A stretch of DNA of 64,000 nucleotides, from NCBI RefSeq assembly GCF_003863335.1, contig NZ_RRAZ01000019.1, forward strand, positions 1 through 64,000, written 5' to 3'. Under the pieces are notes generated by a model that was not told the DNA's origin, made no database searches, and was given only the letters and a program-made list of their open reading frames with translations. Both the position numbers and the translations under genes were made by a program. This stretch comes from Falsigemmobacter faecalis. GTDB lineage: Bacteria > Pseudomonadota > Alphaproteobacteria > Rhodobacterales > Rhodobacteraceae. Shown one piece after another: positions 8,766 through 16,146 of the stretch. Numbering within the stretch: the stretch's first letter is position 1; each line of letters starts with the position of its first letter.

Positions 8766-9733
8766 AGGGCAATCCTCGGGTCGACAAGGGTATAGATGAT
8801 ATCGGTGATGATGTTGAAAATGATGGCCAGTGCCGCCGTGATCAGGAATGCCCCCAGCAGAAGGCTGTAATCCCGCTGCATCAGGGCATCGAACATCAGC
8901 CGCCCCACGCCAGGCCAGGCGAAAACCGTTTCCGTCATGATCGCCCCGCCGACCATATTGCCGGCCTGCAGGCCCGCCAGGGTGACCACCGGCAAAAGCG
9001 CATTGCGCAACACATGGCGCAGCTGGATCCGGGTCTCGCCCGCTCCCTTGGCACGGGCCGTTTTCACGAAGGCCATCTGCGACATGGCGATCATATTGGC
9101 CCGCGTCATGCGGGTATAAATCGCCACATAGAAAAAGGAGAGCGCCAGCGTCGGCAGCACCAGATGGCGCATACGGTCCAGGAGTGCCTCTAAGCCGTGA
9201 TAGTCGGCACCGATGCTCTGATAACCAAAAGCTGGCAACCAGCCGAGCCGGATCGAGAAGATCAATACCGCCATCAGCGCCAGCCAATACATCGGCGCGG
9301 CATAAAAAATCAGCGCCAGAAAACCGATCAGCCGGTCCGTGAGGCTGCCGGGCTTGCGTGCGGCCAGCACGCCCAGCGTTACCCCCACGACAAGCGAGAA
9401 CACAAAGGCGCATATCGTCAGCACGAGGGTGGCGGGCAGACGCTCCAGGATCAGGCTCGCGACGCTTGCCTGCTGACGGTAGGAATAGCCCAGATCAAGC
9501 CTGGCGATGCCAGAGATATAGATCCACCATTGTTGCAGGATCGGCAGATCGAGCCCGTATTGCAGCCGGACGACCTGTAGAAATTTCTCGTCCACGGCTC
9601 CCGCTTCACCCGCCATAACGGCGGCCGGATCGCCGGGCGCGGCGCGGATCAGGAAGAAGTTGAGGGTTGCAATCGCGAAAAGGGCGAGAATCCCCTGACA
9701 AATTCTGCCGATCAAAAAGCTGAGCCGGTTCAC
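8762..9733 (-). CDS. ABC transporter permease, DppB type
   Basis: A 323-residue permease with about six membrane spans and the DppB N-terminus (RICQGILALFAIATLNFFLI, then RAAPGDPAAVM). The EAA motif region is 'MAFVKTARAKGAGETRIQLR'. It starts with GTG at 9733, preceded by AAGGA at suitable distance. It forms the transmembrane pore with DppC. The gap to the upstream binding-protein gene contains a strong hairpin (9806-9835). Confidence 0.9.
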   Translation of the reverse strand: MNRLSFLIGRICQGILALFAIATLNFFLIRAAPGDPAAVMAGEAGAVDEKFLQVVRLQYGLDLPILQQWWIYISGIARLDLGYSYRQQASVASLILERLPATLVLTICAFVFSLVVGVTLGVLAARKPGSLTDRLIGFLALIFYAAPMYWLALMAVLIFSIRLGWLPAFGYQSIGADYHGLEALLDRMRHLVLPTLALSFFYVAIYTRMTRANMIAMSQMAFVKTARAKGAGETRIQLRHVLRNALLPVVTLAGLQAGNMVGGAIMTETVFAWPGVGRLMFDALMQRDYSLLLGAFLITAALAIIFNIITDIIYTLVDPRIAL

Positions 9734-9805
9734 ACCGTCTTCCTTATCTGCACGTCGTCGTCAAAGTGCCCTCGGGACCTGTCAGGGCCCGCAGGCAGCG
9801 GGTCA

Positions 9806-9835
9806 CGGGCGGCGCCGCAAATCGCGCGCCGCCCG
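9806..9835 (-). terminator. Hairpin between binding-protein and permease genes
   Basis: A perfect 10-bp GC stem CGGGCGGCGC / GCGCCGCCCG with a 10-base loop lies directly after the solute-binding-protein stop. There is no T-run. In transporter operons such structures usually attenuate transcription or stabilise the upstream mRNA, so the periplasmic protein is made in excess over the membrane parts. Confidence 0.6.
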
Positions 9836-9842
9836 CAGCAGA

Positions 9843-11408
9843 TCACTCAATCCGGGCGCGGCCGAGGCTGTCGTTCAGCCCCACGGCGGAAGAGATCAGG
9901 TTCTTGATGTTTGCGCGGTGGATGGTCGGCCAGATCATCTCAAAGAGCCAGGCGAGCGGCACCTCTTCGGCGATCAGCGCCTGAGCGTCCTGATAGATCC
10001 TCGCGCGTTTTTCTTCGTCCACTTCACGCGCACCGGCATCAAAGAGTGCGTCGAGATCAGCGTTCGAGAATGCAGAAACGTTGTTCCAGGGCGAGCCCTT
10101 GATGATGTTGGAGGTCGTGTAAAGACGCGCAACGCCGAGCGCCGGATCACCGTATTGCGACATGTAAGAGAAGGCGATGTCATAGTCTTTATCGCCCAGA
10201 CGCTGGTTCCAGCCCGCCACATCGGTTGCGGTGAACTCAACGTTAATGCCTGCTTCCGACAGGTTCTCCCGGGCGATCTCGGCCAGGCGCTGCCAGGTTT
10301 CACCATAGGGCAGCGGCAGCAGGCGGATCGGGCTGCCGTCGTAGCCTGCCTCTTTCAGCAGCTCTTTGGCTTTCTCCACATCGCGCGGGTATTGCCTGAT
10401 GTCTTCGGTGTAATATTTCGTCGAGCTGTTCCACGGCGAGGGGGCCACTTTGGCATAGCCGAAGAAAGCGATGTCGCGCATGGCTTCGCGATCAAGCGCG
10501 AACATCAGCGCCTGACGCACGCGCTTGTCGGAGACCCATTTCGAGGTATTGTTCAGCCACAGGAAGCATTGAGAGCCCTGAAATTCCCAACCCTTGGTGG
10601 TGATCTCGGTATTGGGCAGCTGCGACAGCCGCTCAATGTCAAAATACTCCACCGAACCGCCGGGCAGGACATCAACCTTGCCGGTCTCATAGGCGGTGGC
10701 GCGGCTGGCGCCATCGGGGATCACGTGGAAATAGACGGCTTCGATGCTGGGCAGACCCTCTTCATGATACTGCTCATTTGCGACGAGCTTCAGGAAAGAG
10801 CCCTTCTGCCACTCAGCAAATTTCAGCGGACCGGTCCCGATTGGGGCCGAGTTGACCGGGTTGCCGGCGTAATCCGTGCCCTCATAAAGATGCTTGGGCA
10901 GCATCGGCATCGAGCCGACTTCGAAGCTCTGGATGAAGGGCGCAAAGGGGTGCTTCATTTTGAAGTCCACCTTGTAGGGCCCGTCTGCGGTGATGCTTTC
11001 GACCGCCGTCAGGAAGTTGCGAACCCGCGGGTGGGTTTCACGCAGCATCTTATCAAGGCTGAAAACTACATCTTCCGAGGTGAACGGCTTGCCGTCATGC
11101 CACAGAACGTTTTCTTTCAGCTTGAAGCTGTGGGACATGCCGTCAGCGGCAGACTCCCAGCTTTCAGCCAGCAGCGGATGGGGTTTCAGATCAGCGTCAA
11201 AGCGCAACAGTCCTTCAAAGATATTCCCCCCGACCATCTGGCTGGGAACGTTCTGAAAGATGCCGATCATGATACCCGGAGGCTCGGGCTGCACGACCAC
11301 ATTCAGCACTCCGCCCTTCGCCTGAGCGGCAGCCATCAAAGGAACACCGCTCAGTACCGCAGTGCCGGAGGCCGTTGCAGCCAGCTTTAAAAAGGCACGT
11401 CTGTCCAT
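9843..11408 (-). CDS. ABC transporter substrate-binding protein, family 5 (peptide/opine type)
   Basis: A 521-residue periplasmic solute-binding protein of the DppA/OppA/NikA family. The N-terminus 'MDRRAFLKLAATASGTAVL' is a twin-arginine (Tat) signal with a probable cleavage site near AAAQA (about 26-30). Family features include 'NIFEGLLRFDADLKPHPLLAESW', 'YKFKL..VLWHDGKPFT'-like text ('LWHDGKPFTSEDVVFSLDKM') and 'VRQALMFALDREAM'. Family 5 proteins bind peptides but also opines, glycosides and sugar-acid conjugates. An AGGAG-like site sits upstream of the ATG. It defines the substrate of the island's transporter, which I cannot name. Confidence 0.9.
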   Translation of the reverse strand: MDRRAFLKLAATASGTAVLSGVPLMAAAQAKGGVLNVVVQPEPPGIMIGIFQNVPSQMVGGNIFEGLLRFDADLKPHPLLAESWESAADGMSHSFKLKENVLWHDGKPFTSEDVVFSLDKMLRETHPRVRNFLTAVESITADGPYKVDFKMKHPFAPFIQSFEVGSMPMLPKHLYEGTDYAGNPVNSAPIGTGPLKFAEWQKGSFLKLVANEQYHEEGLPSIEAVYFHVIPDGASRATAYETGKVDVLPGGSVEYFDIERLSQLPNTEITTKGWEFQGSQCFLWLNNTSKWVSDKRVRQALMFALDREAMRDIAFFGYAKVAPSPWNSSTKYYTEDIRQYPRDVEKAKELLKEAGYDGSPIRLLPLPYGETWQRLAEIARENLSEAGINVEFTATDVAGWNQRLGDKDYDIAFSYMSQYGDPALGVARLYTTSNIIKGSPWNNVSAFSNADLDALFDAGAREVDEEKRARIYQDAQALIAEEVPLAWLFEMIWPTIHRANIKNLISSAVGLNDSLGRARIE

Positions 11409-11430
11409 ATTGATCTCCTGTTGGTGAAAG

Positions 11431-11448
11431 TCCCCGTTTTGCCGGGGA
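11431..11448 (-). terminator. Small hairpin between M20 and binding-protein genes
   Basis: TCCCCG / CGGGGA form a 6-bp stem with a TTTTGC loop in the 44-base gap between the two operon genes. It may tune expression of the downstream binding protein. The evidence is structural only. Confidence 0.35.
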
Positions 11449-11452
11449 TCGC

Positions 11453-12688
11453 TTAAATATCGGCCGCCACTGCAGACCGGGTTACCGGCCGGTACAGAGT
11501 GAAAAGTCGGATGGCGATTTCGCGGTACAGGCTCACTGCGGTCTCCAGAGCCTCAACGCTCAGACTTTCGTCGGTCTGATGAGCCTCGGACGGCTCGCCC
11601 GGCCCGATGATGACGACAGATCCGCCCAGATTTTGCAGGAGAGACGCATCCGTGAAATAGCTCGCGCCCCCCGCTGCCACTTCGGGCAGGCCAAGAGCGG
11701 CGCAGGCTTCCGCGACAGCGCGCAGGCTCAGATCATCCTCCGGCGTGTCAAGCGCCGGCAAAGAGGCAATAACCTCAAAGCTGATCCCGGCGCCCGGCTG
11801 CTGAGTGCACAGATCACGAGCAAGATCCCTCGCAATGCCGAGAACGCGCTCGATATCCTGCCCGGGCAACGTGCGGATATCGAATTCGGCGATGGCAAAA
11901 TCAGGGATAACATTGGTCTGCACGCCGCCTTCAAGCCGCGTCAGACAAAGTGTCGTGCGATCGAGCTGCGGGTCACTCCCCAGCCCGGCCAGCGCGTCGC
12001 GCAGAACTGCCGAGAGATTAGTCAGCAGATCAATTGCATTAATGCCCATCTGGGGCATCGAGCCATGACCTGTCCTTCCCCGTGCCGAGACACGCAGCCA
12101 GAGGGCCCCTTTGTGGCGGCGCACGATCCGGTTGTTCGTTGGCTCGCCGATGATCATGACATCAAAGCGCGGCAGACTACCGTCTTTGACCATCAGCGCC
12201 GCCCCCTCAGAACCGGTTTCTTCGCCAAATGTCAGTGCATAACTGAGCCGTCCGGGAAACTCCCGCTGATCTGCGAGATCAAGAAAAGCTGCCAGCATCG
12301 CGGCGTTGCCGCCTTTCATATCCGCAGCGCCACGCCCGCAGAGGCGCCCGGCGCGCACCTCCGCGCCGAAGGGATCACAGCTCCAGGGCTTAGCCCCCAG
12401 CGGGACAGTGTCGATATGACCGCAGAATACAATATGCGGCCCCGGTGTCGCACCATGACAGGTGGCAATAAGATTAGCCCTCCCATCCCCGGCCGGGTGA
12501 ACGCGGATATCTGCCGCTTTCGCGGGAAGCAGCCCGGCCAGTTGTTCTGCAAAGGCCTGTTCGCTCCCGGTGAGGGCGACTGTCTTCCGCTGAATCATCC
12601 ATTGTGCCCATGCCAGCGCCCCCTCGGGCGCGACCGAAGCCGCGCGGGCTGCAGGGGTCTGATCTGAGTTGGGCGAATAGGCGGTCAA
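11453..12688 (-). CDS. M20-family metallopeptidase / N-deacylase (ArgE/DapE type)
   Basis: A 411-residue dizinc amidohydrolase. Ligands and catalytic residues match the M20A pattern: His91 and Asp93 in 'FCGHIDTVP', Asp123 in 'GRGAADMKGG', the Glu pair 156/157 in 'FGEETGSEGA', Glu182 in 'GEPT' and His370 in 'EAHQTDESL'. The family deacylates N-acyl amino acids or cleaves dipeptides. It is the first gene of the leftward operon and probably releases the amino moiety of an imported conjugate before the UxaA/FAH steps. The start is an unusual TTG at 12688, chosen because a strong AGGGGGAG site lies six bases upstream. The next ATG (residue 31) falls inside the conserved domain. Confidence 0.87.
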   Translation of the reverse strand: MTAYSPNSDQTPAARAASVAPEGALAWAQWMIQRKTVALTGSEQAFAEQLAGLLPAKAADIRVHPAGDGRANLIATCHGATPGPHIVFCGHIDTVPLGAKPWSCDPFGAEVRAGRLCGRGAADMKGGNAAMLAAFLDLADQREFPGRLSYALTFGEETGSEGAALMVKDGSLPRFDVMIIGEPTNNRIVRRHKGALWLRVSARGRTGHGSMPQMGINAIDLLTNLSAVLRDALAGLGSDPQLDRTTLCLTRLEGGVQTNVIPDFAIAEFDIRTLPGQDIERVLGIARDLARDLCTQQPGAGISFEVIASLPALDTPEDDLSLRAVAEACAALGLPEVAAGGASYFTDASLLQNLGGSVVIIGPGEPSEAHQTDESLSVEALETAVSLYREIAIRLFTLYRPVTRSAVAADI

Positions 12689-13079
12689 ACTGGCTCCCCC
12701 TGACGGACGTACAATCAGAGTGAGCCGGGAAGACTGAGGCGTCTATTGGAAATTTCGACAATCTACTACGGTCTGAAATGTAGGAATCTCTAATTCAAAA
12801 GGGAATGTTCGTATTGCAACCTGGACCATCGCCCGGATTTTTTTTCCCGCGATCTTTGATGAAGTCGCCAAGTCCTTGTGCAGCCGGCATATTTGATTGC
12901 CACCTCGGATCTGTGCGCGATGAGCACTTAACCAAACCAAAAGAAAAATTGCAGCATTGGCAGGCCAATGAATTGCGCTTGCCAGGCCATAGGCTTGGGC
13001 AGGCTGCTGAAAAAGTCAGGCCTGGACGCTGTTTGAGGAACATGGGTCACCCTTCGCCCCTCAAGTGCGGGGGATGGTC
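12689..13079. other. Intergenic region: island operon promoter zone and IS5-type left end
   Basis: No gene is visible. The stretch 12740-12960 is distinctly more A+T-rich than the neighbourhood and must hold the promoter of the leftward operon that begins at 12688. I did not find a convincing sigma-70 pair. From about 12985 the sequence (GGCTGCTGAAAAAGTC, 12999-13014) looks like the left end of the IS5-type element whose broken transposase begins at 13080. Confidence 0.5.
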
Positions 13080-13393
13080 ATGCGTGGAGCCGACGAAGCA
13101 AGCGGGTCGTTGTTCAGCCAGATCGATCTGGAAGCGCGGTTTCCTGCGGCCCTCCTCTGCGCAGGATCCGGCAGGTGGTGAATGCGGCTCTGGTCAGCCT
13201 GGATGGCGCATTGGCAGCTCTCTACACCGACTTCGGCCGCCCCTCGATCACGCCAGAGCGGCTGATCCCGGCAAGCCTGCTTCAGATCCTCTTTTCGAGC
13301 CGTTCAGAGCGGCAACTCATGGAACAGATGGAATATAACCTTTTGTTCCGCTGGTTTGTGGGTCTGGGGATTGATGACCCGGTCTGGGGTTGA
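13080..13393 (+). pseudogene. IS5-type transposase, frameshifted N-terminal fragment
   Basis: The translation begins MRGADEASGSLFSQIDLEAR and, after a single-base deletion near 13150, continues in another frame as 'RQVVNAALVSLDG', 'FGRPSITPERLIPASLLQIL' and 'MEQMEYNLLFRWFVGLGIDD'. This is the conserved N-terminal domain of a widespread IS5-type transposase. The catalytic C-terminal part is missing: the frame stops at 13391-13393 exactly where the 96-bp inverted repeat begins. It is a dead remnant. Confidence 0.8.
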
Positions 13394-13486
13394 CCTGCCA
13401 CTGAACTTTCATCCAGCTGCGACTTGCGCCCGGTTGTTGTTGATCCGCTACCCAACTATGGACCACCCGAAGGCAGAGTTTTCCGA
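13391..13486. repeat. 96-bp inverted repeat, right copy
   Basis: This is the reverse complement of 1264-1359 with about six mismatches. As at the left site, one end abuts an IS3 OrfB remnant (on the minus strand here) and the other end cuts off an unrelated transposase (IS5-type here, IS110-type on the left). The pair encloses the 12-kb catabolic island in composite-transposon-like geometry. Confidence 0.8.
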
Positions 13487-13512
13487 CCTTTAAAGTGAGG
13501 CCCTAATCCGGA

Positions 13513-14063
13513 TCACCCGAGGCTGGAGTTTTGGGGTGTTTGGCCGGGGCTCGGGCCGGAAGCGGGCCCCGGATTTTCCAGTTCGCAGGGCGTCTTATCG
13601 CCAATGGCGCCATGCGGTCGTTCGGTGTTGTCGTCGCTCAACCAAGTCCCCATCTTTTCCTTCGCATCTGCAAGCGTCATGAACCAGTGAGCGCTGAGAC
13701 ACTCCGCGCGGAAGCGGCCGTTGAACGTGAGGAGGGATTAGGAAACAGCCCGGGGCACTGTTTCCCCCGACGCAGGATGAAGGCGTTATCGATGGGCTTT
13801 CCGGGACGTGAGAAGTCGAGGGTGACCCCCTTGGTACAGGCCCGGAGATCCAGGTCGCGGGAGATGAACTCAGATCCCTGATCGACCCGGATCGTCCTGG
13901 GGGAGCCGCGTTCAGCACAGAGCGGCTCAAGGGTCTCAACCACATTCTCAGCCCGATAGCTGAAGCGCGGATCAACGACCGGCGAGAAGCGCGAGAAAAT
14001 ATCGACAACGGTCAGAACCCTGATCTTCCGGCCTGTCGCCAACTGGTCATGGACAAAGTCCAT
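13513..14063 (-). pseudogene. IS3-family OrfB fragment, fused to an IS481 fragment and interrupted
   Basis: Starting at 14063 the frame reads 'MDFVHDQLATGRKIRVLTVV', 'TIRVDQGSEFISRDLDLRA' and 'GKPIDNAFI', the DDE core of an IS3 OrfB that is similar but not identical to that at 390-1257. It is then broken by hairpin element copy 2 (13727-13775). The C-terminal part (13726 to 13513) resumes as 'FNGRFRAECLSAHWFMTLAD' and 'ERPHGAIGDKTP'. The N-terminal third of OrfB is absent. In its place the C-terminus of an IS481 transposase joins exactly at the WAMD codon. It cannot be functional. Confidence 0.8.
13727..13775. repeat. Miniature hairpin element, copy 2
   Basis: Begins GTGAGGAGG (13727-13735). 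It has an 8-bp perfect stem GGAAACAG / CTGTTTCC (13741-13748 / 13758-13765) and ends CCGACGCAG. It is inserted between the 'NAFI' and 'FNGRF' codons of the IS3 OrfB remnant, with a net gain of about 44 bases. Ends and stem layout match copies 1 and 3. Confidence 0.72.
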
Positions 14064-14676
14064 GGTGTTCAGTCCCTGCATCTGGTGGATCGGACTGAGG
14101 ATGAAACGTTCCGGCTCTGAAGTCCGGATTTTGCAGATGTATTCGTAAGGCGTCAGGCCGTTCAGGGTCTTCAGGCGGCGTGCGTAGTTATAGGCAGCCA
14201 TGTCGTCGCCAAGGTGCGCCCTGAGTTGCTGATGATCCTGATAGTGGAAGCGCTTGACGTTCAGCAGGAAAACGATCCCCCGGATCGTTTTCTGATCCTC
14301 CTCATACCTCCGCCGTCTGCACCTCGGCTATATCGATGTGGAAGAAACCGATCGGGGTGCGCTTGAACTTCTGCCGTCTGGGCTTATCGCTGCCGACATC
14401 CTCCAGCTTTGAGATCCCGTGGCGCTGCAAACACCGATGAAGAGCCGACCTGCTCAGATGCGGGATGCCGGGCTGGAGGGCATAGAGACAATCGTCCAGG
14501 GGAAGCAGAGTGTGGCGCCGGAAGGCCACGACAATAGCCTCTTCTCCCTCGGTCAGAACGGTCGAACGGGGCTCCTTTGGCCCCGTCTTCTGAACTTCAA
14601 CGGAGGATCGCTTACGCCATTTGGCGACAGTCTTCGGATTGATCCTGATTCCCTGCTCAACTCCGCGAGCACTCAA
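14064..14676 (-). pseudogene. IS481-family transposase, two fragments
   Basis: The N-terminal fragment (14676 to 14305) carries the helix-turn-helix and start of the integrase fold: 'NPKTVAKWRKR', 'AIVVAFRRHTLLPLDDCLYA', 'LQRHGISKLEDV' and 'GFFHIDIAEVQTAE'. The middle of the gene, including most of the catalytic domain, is missing and hairpin element copy 3 sits in its place. The C-terminal fragment (14261 to 14064) reads 'FHYQDHQQLRAHL', 'YNYARRLKTLNGLTPYEYIC' and 'SPIHQMQGLNT', then runs into the IS3 OrfB remnant without its own stop. The 5' end is also lost; the open frame begins at a TTG. Confidence 0.8.
14262..14304. repeat. Miniature hairpin element, copy 3
   Basis: On the minus strand it starts TGAGGAGGAT and has a perfect 11-bp stem GAAAACGATCC / GGATCGTTTTC with a 3-base GGG loop (14268-14292). 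Compared with copy 1, stem bases differ in pairs (CAGTCC/GGACTG versus CGATCC/GGATCG), so pairing is conserved while sequence changes. It occupies the site of a deletion inside the IS481 transposase. Confidence 0.72.
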
Positions 14677-15026
14677 GCCTGCCTTTGAACCAATGGCAGG
14701 CAGGCTTTCGTCTTGCGATCATTCAGGCCTGCCGTTGCGCCGATGGCGGGCAAGCCCTCATTATTGCTGCTCGGACAGCGGGCCCTCGCCATGGTCACTC
14801 GAACCAGTGGCGTGCCATGGCTCGATCGGCGCGCTTCCATGACGAATTTGTCCCATAGGACATCCTTCCATTCCCTTGAAAAGATCTCACCATCAAACCG
14901 TGGAATCAAACACATAGAGAACAGGGGGGCTACTGGCCCTGGCCGGTCAAACTGCAGACAGCCGCCTCCATACCCTTCGGGGCAGGATCGCGGCGGTCTT
15001 CGACACCAGAAGAATGCGGCCCGGCG
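14677..15026. other. IS-debris region with a 50-bp-spaced repeat; no intact gene
   Basis: No credible gene. Two imperfect copies of a unit reading GCCTGCC-TTG-CC-ATGGC-GGCA-GC start at 14677 and 14727 (spacing 50). A minus-strand frame around 14830-14915 ('FDGEIFSREWKDVLWDKFVM') looks like a fragment of some mobile-element protein, but I cannot name it. The stretch 14930-15026 is the 3' flank of the ferredoxin gene; no clear terminator is seen. Confidence 0.4.
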
Positions 15027-15365
15027 TCAGACGGAGGGTGCCGCATCCTTTGCCGGCCAGGTCCGAACCGCTTCGGGATCGCGGCGCGGGGCCATGCCGC
15101 GCCGCCAGCCGCCGGGGCTTTCGGTGCCGCCGTCCCCGGCAAAGGCCTCGCGGTTCAGCGCCTCAAAGATCTGCAGATCGGCGGGCAGTTCATCGGCGTA
15201 GCGGATCGCATCAACCGGGCAGATGCTTTCGCACATGCCGCATTCAATGCATTCATCGGGGTGGATGTAGAACATCCGCTCGCCTTCATAGATGCAGTCG
15301 ACCGGGCAGGAGGTGGTGCAGATGCCGTCTTTGATGTCGATGCAGGCCTCGCCGATCACCAGCAT
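15027..15365 (-). CDS. 7Fe/8Fe-type bacterial ferredoxin
   Basis: A 112-residue ferredoxin. Cysteines at 8, 16, 20 and 24 ('[20 protein letters not shown]') and at 39, 42, 45 and 49 ('[12 protein letters not shown]') give the two-cluster pattern of FdxA-like proteins. The C-terminal ~50 residues are a low-complexity, Pro/Gly/Arg-rich tail. It is the last gene of the operon, one base after the hydratase stop. It may pass electrons to or from the FAD oxidoreductase at 17303-18670, although that pairing is inferred from position only. Confidence 0.9.
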   Translation of the reverse strand: MLVIGEACIDIKDGICTTSCPVDCIYEGERMFYIHPDECIECGMCESICPVDAIRYADELPADLQIFEALNREAFAGDGGTESPGGWRRGMAPRRDPEAVRTWPAKDAAPSV

Positions 15366-15366
15366 C

Positions 15367-16146
15367 TCAGCGGCCTTTCCAGACCGGCGCGCGCTTCTCG
15401 TTGAAAGCGGCGACGCCTTCGTGCTGATCCTCTGACTGCAGCGCGGTGACCAGTTCGGGAAGCTTTGCCGCCGCCGCCTCGCGCGCTGACATCTGCGCGG
15501 TTTTGCGGATCATCGCCTTGATCGCGCGCAGCGACAGCGGCGCGCAGGCGGTGATATCCGCAATCCAGCGGTCCACCTCGGCGTCAAGCTCTGCCGCGGG
15601 GACCACGGCATTGATCAGCCCATAGCGCGCCATGTCCGCCGCCGGGACCATGCAGCCCGTCAGCATCATCCCCGCCGCGATATTGCGCGGGATCAGCCGC
15701 TGCAAAAGCACCATGCCGCCATCGAGGGGCAGGCGTCCGACGCGCGCTTCGGTCAGACCAAAGCGCGCATGCTCGGCAGCGATGACGATATCGGCGCCCA
15801 GAACCATCTCCATCCCGCCGCCCAGAGCAAAGCCATTGACCCTTGCGATCACCGGCACCTTCAGCGTGTCGCGAAAGGTGATGCCGCCAAAGCCCATGGG
15901 ATTGCCATCGGCCCAGTATTCGACGCCGCTTTTCGCCTTATCGCCGGATTTCATATCCGCGCCCGCCGAGAAGGCCTTTTCGCCCGCCCCGCTCAGCACG
16001 ACACAGCGGACCGAAGGATCGCTTTCCAGCTGCTGCCAGATCGCTTCCAGCTGCGCTGAGGTGGCCAGATCCACCGCATTCATCCGCTCGGGGCGGTTGA
16101 TGGTGACGCGGGCAACGCCACCTGTGATGTCGAGATCGACGCTCAT
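15367..16146 (-). CDS. Enoyl-CoA hydratase/isomerase-family protein
   Basis: A 259-residue crotonase-fold enzyme. The oxyanion-hole regions are '[16 protein letters not shown]' and '[20 protein letters not shown]', followed by '[20 protein letters not shown]'. The Glu in 'LTEARVG' matches one crotonase catalytic position, whereas 'LPLDGG' replaces the commoner IPGAGG. It could therefore be a hydratase, isomerase or hydrolase acting on a non-standard acyl-CoA. The ATG overlaps the CoA-transferase stop (ATGA), so it probably processes the CoA thioester made by that enzyme. Confidence 0.87.
   Translation of the reverse strand: MSVDLDITGGVARVTINRPERMNAVDLATSAQLEAIWQQLESDPSVRCVVLSGAGEKAFSAGADMKSGDKAKSGVEYWADGNPMGFGGITFRDTLKVPVIARVNGFALGGGMEMVLGADIVIAAEHARFGLTEARVGRLPLDGGMVLLQRLIPRNIAAGMMLTGCMVPAADMARYGLINAVVPAAELDAEVDRWIADITACAPLSLRAIKAMIRKTAQMSAREAAAAKLPELVTALQSEDQHEGVAAFNEKRAPVWKGR

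Noticed and set aside
9918-11390. 490-residue plus-strand frame opposite the family-5 binding protein
   Set aside because: It is a shadow of the clearly homologous minus-strand gene and shows no domain of its own.
13677-14201. A 174-codon 'transposase' reading straight through
   Set aside because: It is a chimera of an IS481 C-terminus and an IS3 core, cut by a hairpin insert; not a functional gene.
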